Of a stretch of DNA of 64,000 bases, positions 12,462-24,070 are shown piece after piece. The stretch is from Fratercula arctica (Eukaryota; Chordata; Aves; Charadriiformes; Alcidae), in contig CANTUZ010000001.1 of NCBI GenBank assembly GCA_947846985.1, positions 183,728,455 to 183,792,454 on the forward strand. Reading direction: 5' to 3'. Under the pieces are notes generated by a model. That model had not been told where the DNA came from and made no database searches. It saw only the letters and a program-made list of their open reading frames with translations. Position numbers and translations under genes: made by a program. Positions within the stretch are counted from its first letter, which is position 1. Each line of letters begins with the position of its first letter.

Positions 12462-14586
12462 CTGGAACAAGAAAAAATAAAATAATTCATTTCTAAATTT
12501 TACTTGAACGCTGATCAAATGCATACATCCATTCTCACAGTTTGCACAGAGATTTTGCTCCACATTGGCCATTTAATTAAAAATCATTGTGTTATGCAAC
12601 TACACAGCTCAACAAATTAGGTTTTGGACAGACAAAACATATCTCAACTTGTTAAATGCTGTAATTTTGAACACATACACGAAAAATGTTATTATTAAAG
12701 ATGGGAGCAATCGGTACATAGCTTTTATATAGGCAACTATGCAGCCTGATGGATGGATGCTGAGCCTTAATCCTAAGCAGCTCCTATTCACTTCAGCAGA
12801 AATATTATGGGGAGTAAGAGGCCACTTACGTGAGTCATACTGCAAGACTGAAAGTTACCAAAAATTTCTGGGCTTCCATCAAAACACAAATAAAACAAAG
12901 TTATTGTATTCAGAAATATAAACCAAGGGGATAAAAGGCACACTCCACTTCACAATATGCTTTGTTCAATATTTTCTAGACAATGTGAGGCGTCTTTTCA
13001 GAAGTTAAGCCTTGTATTCTTCTCTTACTATATATTTAACTTTAATTCAAGCTATTTCCCAGTCTGGCAATAAAGAACCATTGATTGACCCACAGGAAAT
13101 AATCACAGTAAACAGACAGCTATAAATGTAAGACCCATTTCTGACATTATACTCTGTTGGCTTTTGAAGTATCATGGTATTTCATGTGCCTTCATGGAAG
13201 TCAAAATAAGAGCGCTTTCTGTAATAATAGAGTGCTTTCTGGAAATACTCTAATGTTCTCTTACAGCAACTTTAAAATATAGGCCTGAATTGCTCTAAAG
13301 TGCAGTACCAGTCTGAACCAGTACAGTAAATTACTGTATTTTTTTAAAATGTGAGCAGAAACATAATAAACTCTTTTTTATTAGGGCACAGGATTTACTG
13401 ATAGATTAACATAAATAGAACACTTAATTTTAATACAATATGTGCTATGAATTCCTTAAAAAACTAGTACACGAAAGTTGTGAGAAAAGGGTGGTCTAGA
13501 GTGAAGAACGCAGCTGACAGTCACAGGCAATAACTAATCTACCGAGTTTCGGTGCTGCTGAGGACTGCTGACTCATTTTGCAAGACTATGAAAATTCAGA
13601 AGAATTACCCCTGGTATTTTTGAGTCGTGAGCCAACCAAATGGTGTTTTCCTCACTAACTGTAGCTAACATAGCCTTCTGTGTTCACATACATACTTCTC
13701 GTTTGTTTCTGAATGTCATCTTACTTTTATGCAGAGAATGAAAATATTCTGTGTTCCTGTTTTATTTTAGATTCCCATAAGTTATGCTTTAATATGTACA
13801 AAGCCTCATTTGATGAGGAAAAAGACAAAAATAGAAGAAATACCATGTATTTTCTATCTCACACAGTATCAAGTGAAGAGTCTAGAACCTCAAGTGTTAC
13901 AGTATCAGTGTTGCTCCAAAGTCATCCTCACTAAACACACACATACCTGTTCGGGAGGATTAATTCACAATATATAAAAGACCGTTCAACACAGATTAAT
14001 GTAAAGACCAGCTTAAGCACCAGACAAACAAAACTCATCTTTCCCCTACGAAGTTATTTATACAGATAGTATTAAAGTGTTTAGACTTTAATTATTTCCA
14101 GTTTTACACTTATTAAATATGTTAAAAATGAATGGTACATTGAAGAAACTATTAAATGTGAAGTGCACCTGTTAAATGCTTAATTGTTGTTACTTATTAT
14201 GCAGCATGTGATACTGAATAGTCCTAGTGATAATAATGAACATATCAAACTACCACTTAAATTGGAGGAAAAAGATAAACCACCAACATAGTATAGAAGA
14301 AATCAAACAGATGATTTTTAAAATCTGCCCCAGTGTGAAAGGACGCATTTATTTTAAGAGTTTGTATTTTTTATGAGCCATATGTTACAATAACATTGAA
14401 ACGTTAAATATTTGAAAGGATCACACTGTGCAGTTGTTTTTAAAGCATGTATTATCACCAGCACTAATAGATACCTTTATTAGAAACTGAAAAGGGAGCA
14501 AAAGGTTAAGTAGCCACGGAGGTGAAGTTAGTTAACTAAATGCTACTGTGCAACAGGGAGTATCAGTGGGGACCAGTGTAACTCAC
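12462..14586 (-). other. NRCAM intron between cassette exon and Ig3
   Basis: A 2.1-kb AT-rich intron downstream of the 57-nt cassette exon in transcription order. No interspersed repeat is recognised. Any splicing enhancers for the cassette would be expected here and in the 454-base intron on its other side, but I cannot name one with support. Confidence 0.75.
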
Positions 14587-14643
14587 CACCATAAATATCA
14601 GTGTCACTCAAATTAGCAGCTATAGTGTCATTCAATGAATCCA
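14587..14643 (-). CDS. NRCAM: NRCAM 57-nt cassette exon, Ig2-Ig3 linker insert
   Basis: This 57-nt exon lies between a good acceptor (CTGTTTATTTCAG) and a donor GTGAGT. It adds 19 residues reading DSLNDTIAANLSDTDIYG after a split Met. It corresponds to the human NrCAM insert between Ig2 and Ig3, which is known to be alternatively spliced. Phase 1 on both sides means inclusion and skipping both keep the frame. The piece is acidic and polar and contributes two Asn-X-Ser/Thr sequons (NDT, NLS). A hydrophilic, possibly glycosylated insert could change the flexibility of the Ig2-Ig3 hinge; that effect is inference. It is absent from open-frame listings because of its size. Confidence 0.92.
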
Positions 14644-15097
14644 CTGAAATAAACAGAATATCATGAAGAACGCATACAAGAGGGATAAATCAAAGTACTG
14701 GGAATCAAAAGGTGATGATATGGCCGCGGTGAGTTAATCAAATGATTGATTAATTTGTTTCAATAGTTACAATTATCATAATAACTCAATATTCTTGGAC
14801 ATGAAAACCATTTGAAAACTGTTATTTTTTAGACTGTATTTTTTCAATATTTCAAATCTTCACAACATTTTTTCAAAAGACAAAGCCTGATAAAAGGAAA
14901 AAAATGTCAACTTTTAAAATGAATTATATGTCAGAAATACTGCAGATGAACATTTTAAGTTTATACAGTACTGCCATTTCTTATTCAGAATTAAAATGAC
15001 AAAATTCCCTAGTGTAACTCTACTTAACTTCGGCAAATAACTTGAGAATTCTGGATAAATACTATGTAAGTATGTATTTAGGTAATACAATACCTAC
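14644..15097 (-). other. NRCAM intron upstream of the cassette exon
   Basis: A short 454-base AT-rich intron between the Ig2 exon and the cassette. It opens with a weak donor (GTAGGT) and closes with a good acceptor (TTTATTTCAG). No repeats are seen. Confidence 0.8.
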
Positions 15098-15268
15098 TTG
15101 AAAAGACTTTTACAGAAATGGGTTGCTTCTGCTGTATAGTTTGTGTATGATTAAATCTTGCATAGCAGATATAGTCCTCCCGGGTATCTTCTGGTTGTAC
15201 ATTAGAAAAATAAAGGTCTCCATTTAGACCTTGGGAAACTCTTTCACTTTGAGGCAGCCTTTGGAAAG
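15098..15268 (-). CDS. NRCAM: NRCAM exon, second half of Ig2
   Basis: The exon is 171 nt, with a strong pyrimidine-rich acceptor (TTGTTTTCCCTTAG). It encodes AFQRLPQSERVSQGLNGDLY, the strand FSNVQPEDTREDY, the second Ig2 cysteine in ICYARF and a sequon in NHTQ, and ends ISVKVFS plus one base. Its donor reads TCAA followed by GTAGGT, weaker than the other donors in the gene. The next step in the message is optional: either the 57-nt cassette exon or a direct join to the Ig3 exon. The split codon becomes Met (ATG) with the cassette and Thr (ACG) without it. Confidence 0.96.
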
Positions 15269-15646
15269 CTAAGGGAAAACAAGAAAACATTTATCTCAAG
15301 TTATAATACACACTCCATTATTATGATCTGCAGACACAACATTCATTGGATTACACTGTTTGTGGATTTGTAAATATATTGATCTTTTTAAGTTTCCTCT
15401 CTAGCTCCATTGTCTTCCCATTCTTCCCCAGTGTGTTAATCTAGAACTTACATTAAGATCTCCAGCTGCTTTTGCCTTCGTACTTTTGGGCTGCATGTCT
15501 GCTTTTTCTTTGTTTCTACAGAAATGGAAATTCTTTGAATTTTAACACAGAGGGAAACTCCACCATCTGTGGTCTTGGTAAGCAGCGGTCAACTACGTAG
15601 GAAAACAGCAAAAAGAAAACTGATTCTGCATAAAAAACAAACTCAC
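15269..15646 (-). other. NRCAM intron inside Ig2
   Basis: The shortest intron between coding exons here, 378 bases, with a consensus donor GTGAGT and a strong pyrimidine-rich acceptor. Nothing else is seen in it. Confidence 0.8.
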
Positions 15647-15769
15647 CATTATCCATCCAAAATATTATAGGTGGTGGTAAGCCAACAGGAGGTCTGCAGT
15701 GCAGTACTAGTGAATCGCCTTCTCGAACCTGATTTGGTTCTAGTTTTTCTTTTGTCCACAAAGGGGATC
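15647..15769 (-). CDS. NRCAM: NRCAM exon, first half of Ig2
   Basis: The exon is 123 nt. The acceptor ends CTTCCTATAG, and the donor is AATG followed by GTGAGT. It completes the Arg codon shared with the previous exon and encodes SPLWTKEKLEPN, the first Ig2 cysteine in SLVLHCRPP, and the tryptophan in PPPIIFWMDN. This is the first half of Ig2, which in the L1 family packs against Ig3 in the horseshoe arrangement of the first four Ig domains. The intron that follows is only 378 nt, the shortest between coding exons here. In and out phases are both 1. Confidence 0.95.
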
Positions 15770-16689
15770 CTATAGGAAGTAATTTTAACACACATATAAA
15801 TTATGGATTGACAAAAATTCTAGAATTTAAGGAAGAAGTGCACATAATATTCCAGAAAACCAGAAGAAATACATGCATCAGAACGTTAGTTCCTATCATG
15901 TTTACTACAGATTTAATTCTTGTTCTTTTTTATGCTTTCTTGGGAGAAAAGTAGGTTTTCTTTAAAACTATTTTTACAGCAATGATTTGCTGAAAGTGAA
16001 ATCAACTGATTAAAATTATTTTGTCTCCTCACTAAAGGTGCTATAACAGTATCTTGGAAAGTTTTAACTAAGATAATGCAAAAAAAAAAAAAAAGCGATG
16101 CACTAAATTAGAAAAAAAAGGCAGACCTTCCTCTAACGTATTATACACACACAGTTTTATTACAACATGTGATGACAAAACATTTTAAGCTGAGAAGCTT
16201 GAAAGACTGATCTGAGATAAAAATCACATAAAAAGCTGTATTAACAGTCTACTGTTAATGAAAATTTTTTAGTTTCATCTTCTTTTTTGTCCCAATCTGT
16301 TCTGTATGAACTCTTTTATAAAAACTATGGAATACCTGCATCAGAAAGAGAGTAAAAATTGTCCCCAACAATGACGCGCGTTAAGGATTTAAACATTTTA
16401 TTCTAATTGTAGCATCATCTATACAACCCAATTTTAAACACGACACATCATTGAGATGTACCAAAAAAAAAATCAGGAAAGCATTTTCATTAATAAATTT
16501 TCTAAGGAATATTGGAGAGAACATGAAACACTATTAAATCTGAAGATCAGACACTATACAATACCTTCTAACATGATCACTTTGATGACTAAATTTTTAA
16601 GACAGGGGAAAAAAAAAAGCAAAACATTCATAAGCAAATAAGCAAACTCAAGTGTTTCACATTTTATGAACATTAAGAGCTTCACTTAC
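15770..16689 (-). other. NRCAM intron between Ig1 and Ig2
   Basis: A 0.9-kb AT-rich intron with an A homopolymer at 16080-16094. A 61-codon plus-strand frame at 16456-16641 is lysine- and isoleucine-rich AT sequence, not a gene. Confidence 0.8.
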
Positions 16690-16886
16690 TAGAAGGCCTT
16701 ATAACAATATTGTTGGAAATGGCTGCTCCTCGTTCATTCCTTGCTGTACACTGGTATACACCTTCATATGCTTCTGCCTTCCCACCATTCATAATATTTA
16801 TGACAAGCGTCCCTGAATTTGGTTTCATTGTTACCTGTGCATCTTTATCTATATCAAAATGAGTTCCATTGCGTGTCCAGGAGAAG
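16690..16886 (-). CDS. NRCAM: NRCAM exon, second half of Ig1
   Basis: The exon is 197 nt, from an acceptor ending ATTACTTTAG to a donor GTAAGT. It encodes SFSWTRNGTHFDIDKD, with the invariant Ig tryptophan and an Asn-Gly-Thr glycosylation sequon. It then gives the strands TMKPNSGTLVINIM and the second cysteine in YEGVYQCTARN, where Tyr sits two residues before Cys as is usual in Ig I-set domains. It ends NNIVIRPS with a split Arg. The domain is complete with both cysteines. Agreement with avian NrCAM is near-total, including the segment RGAAISNN. A poly-A/poly-T-rich stretch lies just upstream of the acceptor in the intron. Confidence 0.96.
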
Positions 16887-19806
16887 CTAAAGTAATAAAA
16901 ACAAAAAAAAAAAAGTTTCTTCTTCAGTTGCCTTTTGTAGATTGTATGGAGGAAAAAAAAAGAAAAAAGTAATTTTTCAATATACATGGTATTTTTTTCT
17001 TTAGCAGATAAGTAACACTTGTTCCCAAACTAAATTAACTAATAAAGTAATAGAGCACCTTTTAATATAAGAAATCTGGCAATACTTTAAGATAAAAGGC
17101 TTGGCTGAACTTGTTAGCAGGAGCCATTTCGAGTCAATATTTAAAAAAAAAAATTACATTAAAAGATTCTGAAGTTAATCATATATGGAAAAGAACTGAT
17201 TTTCTTTCTACTGAAAATGATGCAGTAACATCTGCAAGAACTGATATTGCTAAAGCTGCATTAGCATTTCCATTATAAAACCTATTGTTGAAAGGGTTTA
17301 TAAACCTGCCTTTAAAAACTTGCTCTGGGCTGAAATGCGTCATCTCAGGTCCCAGCAGGAGACCATATATTTTAATTGGTTTGGCCATTTTAAAGTTATG
17401 CAAGTGAATTAAAGACTGTGTGGTGAGTTTGATTTCTTTTCACTACTTTAATGCAAACGACCATGATTCTTTAAATGAAATTTTGCAGACCGTAATTAGT
17501 TGAGTAAATTTGTACTGCTGTTACTCAAAGCAAGAGATGTTTTGAAAAGTAGTCACTAAAAACCAAGACTATTAGAGCTCATTAAAAATAAGTAAAGAAG
17601 CAGAGATTCACAGTCTGCCACTTACAGCGATGTAAACACCAATTTCTTATGCTTTGTTAATGGCCAAAATATAGTTGCAGAGATCTAGACCATCGCCTGT
17701 GAAGCGCTGAGGACTCACAGGTTCAAATGTTGTGAACAACAGTTTTCCTACTCGTTACATTCCAGCTTCATAATCTTAAGCACAAACACTATATATACTT
17801 ACTGTTTAGAATGCTTCCTCAAAGTATAAGCATATACGGTACTAGAAAAGCTCAAATTTGGAGTGACCAAAATTGAGTGCTGACCTTCTGCAGTCAAGTA
17901 GGCGTCAATTGTGTGCTGACCTTCTGCAGGCAAGACTGGACGCGCTACTTGCACTTTGTGGTGTGGGAGAACAGAAGAAGTGGACCCAACCAGCAGCACT
18001 CCACCTCACTGCAGTGGTTTTGGGAGGACTAGTGTGCATGGTGAACCGAGAGTGAACCTCGTTCTTAACGACCTTGCGGGTGAAGCTGGAGAACATGGGG
18101 TTCCTGTAAACCTCTGCTACCAATAACACTGAAGGATATCGGGAACTGTAATGTAGCTTCAAATGAGAGGTGACAAATGTGGTACAAAACCCTGAATGTG
18201 AGATACACTAAAGTCAGGATCTTTGCTTCTGAAGCTACAGGTAGCAGCATATCCATAAAATTTTATGCCAGCTGCTCTCACCAATAAAAAGTTACCCTGT
18301 TTTAACAAACAATTCACACTCTGGCCTGAGAAAGTTCATCTTCAACTTCAGAGCTTTGAAGCAGCTCAAGTTCCGATATGCATTTGCAGGTCATCAAGAC
18401 TGATGGACCAGCCTAATTATTGAAATAAATTATTTGGATGTTGTATCTTTAAAAATAAGCAAAACTAAGCACAAGCTTATAAAACTCATTAGAAAATTCT
18501 GCATTTAAATCCTGTCACTTTTTCCATAGCAGGGGAACAAGATAAGACAATGGTTTGATGGGAAAGGTGGAGGCCACACAGCAGAGCCCTGGCACATGAC
18601 TCAGATACGTTGGTCTCACGGACAGGGCTCCTAGTCTCTCAGGTAAAACCAACCCAAAAAAAGGCCTTCAAGAGAAACATCTGCAGAAGCAGTAGCAGTA
18701 CAGTTGTCCCAAAGTGCACAATAATTATCTGATCCTCCAGGTCAACACCCAGACTCTTGAGAACGGCATGTGCCTGCTAAATTAAAACACTGGTAAACAC
18801 AGCAGCTTTCTGGCACTCCTACCATTAACAGAACACTAGAAACAGTGACAGTATCACAGATAATCTCCATCTTCTCCATTCTGTTGCCCAGCATGATAAT
18901 GACCACGATCCCAAGGCAACCGGAAGGAATAATGTAGAGAAGCCCCTAATTATTCAGAAGAAGTACATTTAATGAGCTCTGTGTGTGTCTGAATGAGCAA
19001 TTATAGACTGACCTTGCAGTAAGCTGTAGCATAACACTACCGAGAACAGAGAGATGCGCATTTCTCTTTACAGTCTCTGAAATCAGCAGCAGTTAACCAG
19101 CAACGCCAGAATGCATCACTGCTCTTTCCAGTGCAGGTCATTCAGCATCTTGAAATGAGTAGTTTTCAAATATTTCAAGATACTTAAACAGGGCCTTAAA
19201 ATGTAGGATGATTAGGAATCTGATCCAAACACAGTGTTACCATTTCTGCCAAAACCAAAACTTAAGGCTATTAACTACATTTGGTAAATCAAGGCTACTG
19301 ATCATTAAAACTGATACACATTACAGAACTTCCAACAAAATGCTTATCTATTTCACGACAAACTTCATAAAATGGAATGATTTACAAAACATTTGAATTC
19401 ATTAGTGTTACTCTGAATGTATTCAATAGCCACTCTTCTCAGACACTATGCCTAAATCTGGAATGTGCTCCAGTTCATATTATGGCATACATTAAGTGCT
19501 TTCCATGGGCATTTACCTATCTGGTCCTGTAATAATTGAGTAGTATTTTATTGCTAGAGCTTTGAGAAGAAAAAAAATGCTACAGTTACTTGATGACTAT
19601 AGAGAAGTTTAAATGCCAAGGACGAGAAGAGTCAAATTTATCCCACTATAGTAGCTGTTTAAATTACAAAGGCAGGAGTGCACACGTTTCTGTGTGTGCA
19701 AGCACACACATATGCATATAACTCGCTACTTTACAAAAATTACATTATTTTCTCCTAGTTTTCCTATGTTGTTAGGCCAACAAAAGCAAAACAAAATGCT
19801 ACTAAC
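16887..19806 (-). other. NRCAM intron inside Ig1
   Basis: A 2.9-kb intron splitting Ig1. It contains the 28-bp tandem duplication at 17871-17934. The segment at about 17870-18080 is less AT-rich than its surroundings and carries short open frames on both strands with no recognisable domain. No interspersed repeat is recognised. Confidence 0.75.
17871..17934. repeat. Two-copy 28-bp direct repeat
   Basis: The 28-base unit at 17871-17898 contains GTGCTGACCTTCTGCAG and recurs at 17907-17934 with 26 of 28 bases identical. An 8-base spacer separates the copies, giving a period of 36. This looks like a recent local duplication within an intron. No function is evident. Confidence 0.85.
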
Positions 19807-19912
19807 CTAGGAGGTGGCTTTCCTTTTGCTTCACACTGTATTACAATATTCTCTCGAGGGTCAACAATGTAATCTTTTGGAGATTGCTGAGTTATCGTAG
19901 GAGGTTGCGACA
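19807..19912 (-). CDS. NRCAM: NRCAM exon, first half of Ig1
   Basis: The exon is 106 nt. Its acceptor (TAATGAAG, with a T/C-rich stretch upstream) is followed by TGTCGCAACC, and the donor is CCTAG followed by GTTAGT. It completes a split Leu codon and encodes [15 protein letters not shown], then the first Ig cysteine in IVIQCEAKG, and ends in GKPPP with a split Ser. These are the N-terminal strands of Ig1, the domain involved in homophilic and heterophilic adhesion in the L1 family. It pairs with the exon at 16690-16886, which carries the domain's tryptophan and second cysteine. The donor GTTAGT is weaker than the consensus GTAAGT. Phases are 1 in and 2 out, and both fit the neighbouring exons. 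Confidence 0.95.
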
Positions 19913-21901
19913 CTTCATTATGGAATATAAGAAACAGAGAGGAATTTAACAATATTTTCAAAGCATCAGTGAGATGGTTTTGCAAGCAGCGAAAGCAGAA
20001 CTGCAATTAGCAATGAAATCATTCTGAGAAGAGAAAGATTAAAGTATCCTTTATATCAGGAGGCTGAAGCCCTCTATTCTTGTAAATCAGTGTAGCTATA
20101 CTAACTTCCAACCGAGCTATGCTGATTTACAGTGGATGAAGATCTTGGCCAAAAAGTTTAATGGATACCATTTCTATACATCAGATTTCAACACATTTTC
20201 ACAAAACCAAAGGACACTTGAATTCTAAGTCCAACATACCCTGAATGAATGGTTGTGAGACACAGACCCACACAAAATGTTTTTCACCACACAGAAGGAA
20301 AAAAAATACATTGCTTTGTATTTTTAAACATCTTATGTATTTCCAATTTCTCTATGGGTACAGACTTTTCACAGTTATTGTGCTCAACATACTGAATTAA
20401 TCTACAAAGCATGCTTTTAGGAACTACTTTTCAGGAGGAAAAAATGTGTTAGAAGTAAAAGACTGTAAAAAATGGTGAAAATAGTAATCAGATTCCAAAT
20501 AGAGTAAACGTAGTAAAAGTCTAGTACTGATTCTCCTTAAGAACAACAAAAATAGAGTCAATCTTGTGAATTGCCCCAGAAGAAACAAACACTCAACGTT
20601 TATGATTTATCAAGTGCTCTAGAATGAGTAGCACAAACCAGAATTTAAGTAGTTGGTGCCTACCTATTTAAAGTAATTTATTATAATAATAATATAATAA
20701 TAATAGTTACCATTATCTATGCCCATTTTTGCATTTAAAAAATCCTGTTTATGATACTAAGATAGTGAGAAAGGTGTCTTCCTGAACATTGCTCATCTGT
20801 TCATAGTTTAGTGTCACCTAAAGGAACCAGTTTAATAACATGCTGAGGAACATCCTTTTCTAAATGTAAATTGTCTGTCCAGCAATTTACTTTGCTAGTA
20901 CTTTGGTGTCAATTCTAGCCACTTTAGCAAAATACTTCAATCATTAGTTAGCTGTGTTTTCATGCCTCACTGCAGCCAGTTAAAATTATAAAACTGGGAC
21001 TTTTATTTTAAGTCTTCCCTGCATGAAGTTCTCTTGCACAGAAAGAGGTAGCCATCTGTAAAGCCCTACCCACAAGAAATAGCCAGGAAAACAGACCAGA
21101 TCATGGAATCATAATGAGATATAGCAGCTAAGCAGAACGGAACAGGCCATGCAGAGCTGGGTTTTGCTCCTCTTCCTCACTGCAGAGTGTTTAAAACAGG
21201 AAGGCGACGTTTTTACATGATGATGATTTTTTGTGTATTTCTTTAGAGACACTTTGAAGACAGCTCATTTTGCTCTCAGAGGCAGTTCTCGGGGTCAGTA
21301 AACGTCAGAGGCATACTTGGGAAAAGCAAGCACACTCTGAAAAGGGACACTGCCCAGCGTATGGGATATTCCATCTGACGTACATCAAAAACCTGAAGTC
21401 TCCACTCCTGTCTTTTGCACTGCACTTAAAACTTATTAAATTAACCATGACACTACAGATGAGTTAGGAGATCCCATAAAAAATTAGGTCTACTTAAATA
21501 ACTATCTACTATTTTTGATGGATACAGAAGTATCTCCAACTCGCACATGTAAAATAGTATATAAGTACTTATATATCAATGATTTTTTTTTTAAATCAAA
21601 TATATTTACTCCTGAAAGTAGTAGTAAAACATTGCTCATGCTAATATTGAGTAAGGATTTTAATGTTCAGGTAGCACAAAATAAAAAAATCACACAATTA
21701 ATTTGTTCAAAGTATCAGAACAGTGATTTACATACAGTAGTATTTTCTGAACACTGCATGCACAAAACATCTAGTTACAGCAAACCAAATTATCAACAAA
21801 ATGTCAGAATCACACATTTTTGGACTGCAAATTCAATTAGCAACACAATCAGTATTAATTTTCAGCAGCACACAGCCTAATTTTTGTGGACAGGAACTTA
21901 C
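19913..21901 (-). other. NRCAM intron between microexon and Ig1
   Basis: A 2.0-kb AT-rich intron downstream of the microexon in transcription order, with a TAA microsatellite at 20680-20706. A 121-codon plus-strand frame (21515-21880) has AT-driven composition and no domain. It runs antisense up to the microexon and is rejected as a gene. Confidence 0.8.
20680..20706. repeat. TAA trinucleotide microsatellite
   Basis: Repeated TAA units with one interruption (AATAATAATATAATAATAAT). It is a simple repeat in an intron. Confidence 0.8.
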
Positions 21902-21919
21902 ATTCTTCTAGAAGTTTTG
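21902..21919 (-). CDS. NRCAM: NRCAM 18-nt microexon between signal peptide and Ig1
   Basis: This 18-base exon is too short for open-frame detection. It was found because the flanking exons need SKLLEE plus one base to match avian NrCAM. It reads CAAAACTTCTAGAAGAAT, followed by a consensus donor GTAAGT. Joined to the T left by the previous exon, it encodes Ser-Lys-Leu-Leu-Glu-Glu, and its last T joins TG of the next exon to give Leu. Eighteen bases in phase 1-1 allow in-frame inclusion or skipping. It matches in position the neuron-specific mini-exon 2 of L1CAM. The acceptor AG is preceded by a purine-rich stretch, with no good pyrimidine tract close by, which suggests regulated rather than constitutive use. 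Confidence 0.92.
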
Positions 21920-24070
21920 CTTTTATTCCCCCATCAGAATCAGCAGTTGAATGGATAAATGAAGATTAAAGAGAAACACTTGTTAGTAAAAAGAAAATTA
22001 GAATTTTTGAGAGGGAAGATACGTATCTCTGGCAAGTACATTGGTCGGCATTAAAAAGAAAATATTTAAAACATGTAGCACTGTAACCCATGCAGCGATG
22101 CCTGAAATTCCAGCTACCATTTCCATTGTGTCAGATATTATTACATTTATCTCAAAGTTAATGGTACGAGAAACTTTTCCGAAGTGTTGGCTTTTTAAGC
22201 CAACCATGGTATGTGATTTTGGCCTTGCAAGGACACAAAACACTGATACGGAGGAGACAGCAACTCAGAATGCTCTCATGCTGCAGTAAAAATCAATCCA
22301 CCCATACGATCATATGGAAGAACAAAGAGAATGCTTCAGGCTAAAATTACTCTTACAAAGATGAAAGCACTTAATTCTACTCAACAGACACACAGTCCCT
22401 TTTGGTTTGAAAAATAACTAAACCAAAAAGGTTCAACTAACCAAGTATGTTCTCACCACCAGCTCTCTGTGGTGGGTATGTAGGGAAGACCCACAGAAAA
22501 TGTAAGTCTTTCCCTTTGTAGTGCTCTCCCAGAGCCCATTCTAACCATTATTTATGAAAGCAATAACATCATTATAGGTGTAATTTTGGTTAATATGATT
22601 TGTGGCTAAAAATTCAAGTGTGTGACTTTATCAGACCTAACAATGTTATCAAACATTATGTAGTAGGGAACATGATAATTGAGAGTTAACGGGATATACC
22701 TAAAAGGGCTATTAAGTTTTGTCTATTGATGCATTTCTGGTTAATTTAACCTAAAGTTTTGCTCTATACAAAAAATATTTGAGTGGTGCACAATCTACAT
22801 TAGTTTCTAAACTAGAAGATTGGGTTAAAACACTATTTCTAGCCTGCTAAAATATTTAGGGAGAAAAATCAAGTTTGAAAATAAAGCTGTTCATTCATCA
22901 AACTTACAAAGCCCTCTTTAAGCCACAGTTTATTGCTCTAAAGGCATTCATGGCACAAAAAGTCTGACGTGATTCAGATGTATTGATCTTGTTAAAGAAA
23001 TACAGGTCGTTGGTTTGAGAGGCTTGTAAATATGCATGGGGTAAAAACCATCAATGCAGTTGCAATTTATGTCAATAATTATTAAAGAAAAACATGCATT
23101 TATGGAAGGTAGGAAGGTATCAAAAACATGGGGTTAAAGAAAGCCATGCAGATTAGAATCATAGGCAAATTTACTGATGTATTAATCCATCAATTTAACA
23201 TCAGCCCTAACGTTCTCTTCTCTGGCAATTAGTTGAACAAATGAATAGTCACTGTGAGGTGCAACATAGTTCACTGAATTCTGAAAATGTGATCATGCTT
23301 ATCTTAAGATGAAAATAACAACCTGAAGCATGAATAAATTCATAAAATTAAGTATTAGGGCTATCAAATGCAGTAGTTACCATTGCTTCCTTTTAAGCAT
23401 GGAGTGTTACCTTCAAGGTTCCGCACTAACACAGTCTTATATTAGACAAGAATTTCAGATCTTGGGATTTCCCCTCTTCTAGATGTTTCCTCACTGGTTA
23501 ATGCTAGAGTTCCCTGCTAGGCACACAGGCTTTTAACTTAAAGTTAAGTACTTAACTGTTTTCAAGCACTGTCTAGAAAATCTGAGGGCCTAACTTACTC
23601 TTCTGGACCAAAAAGTAAGATGCTTCCAGCATCTGAATTTTAGATATATGAATCTTTTACTAGATCTTATATCAGCTCCTGGAAACCTCTTATATCAAGG
23701 TAAGGGTGATTCTTTACAGCAAGTAGGAACTGTCTTGGGGCTTTCAGCATATATTGTCAATATGATCTTAATTAACACTTAACTGGGCTTCTCTGCCCTT
23801 CTTCATTTTCATTAAGTGTTTAATAAAGGCACACCGAAGTGTATTTGTGAGAATCCTATGCTAACCCTTCTCAAGTGAACAATGTAAGTCACTTTATATG
23901 CAGAGTTTTTGAAAATCTTCAGTAAATTAGTGTAAATATTCATAATCACAACATCCTGACTCAAGTGATTAAACACAACCCATGTTTAGCTCCATGTTGG
24001 AGTTATCTTCATTTTCCTATACAGACTAATCTTCCATTATTCTGCATTTATTTAGTAGGTTAATACTTAC
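21920..24070 (-). other. NRCAM intron upstream of the microexon
   Basis: A 2.2-kb AT-rich intron. Its last 30 bases before the microexon are unusual: purine-rich, with GGGGGAATAAAAG at the acceptor and TGC about 25 bases upstream. The rest shows no repeats or further exons that I can support. Confidence 0.75.

Noticed and set aside
21101..21118. ATCATGGAATCATAATGAG resembling a CR1 terminal motif
   Set aside because: Only the terminal motif-like bases are present; no CR1 sequence adjoins on either side.
21515..21880. 121-codon plus-strand frame antisense to the microexon flank
   Set aside because: Composition is AT-driven (Lys, Asn, Ile, Ser) and no domain or promoter signal is present.
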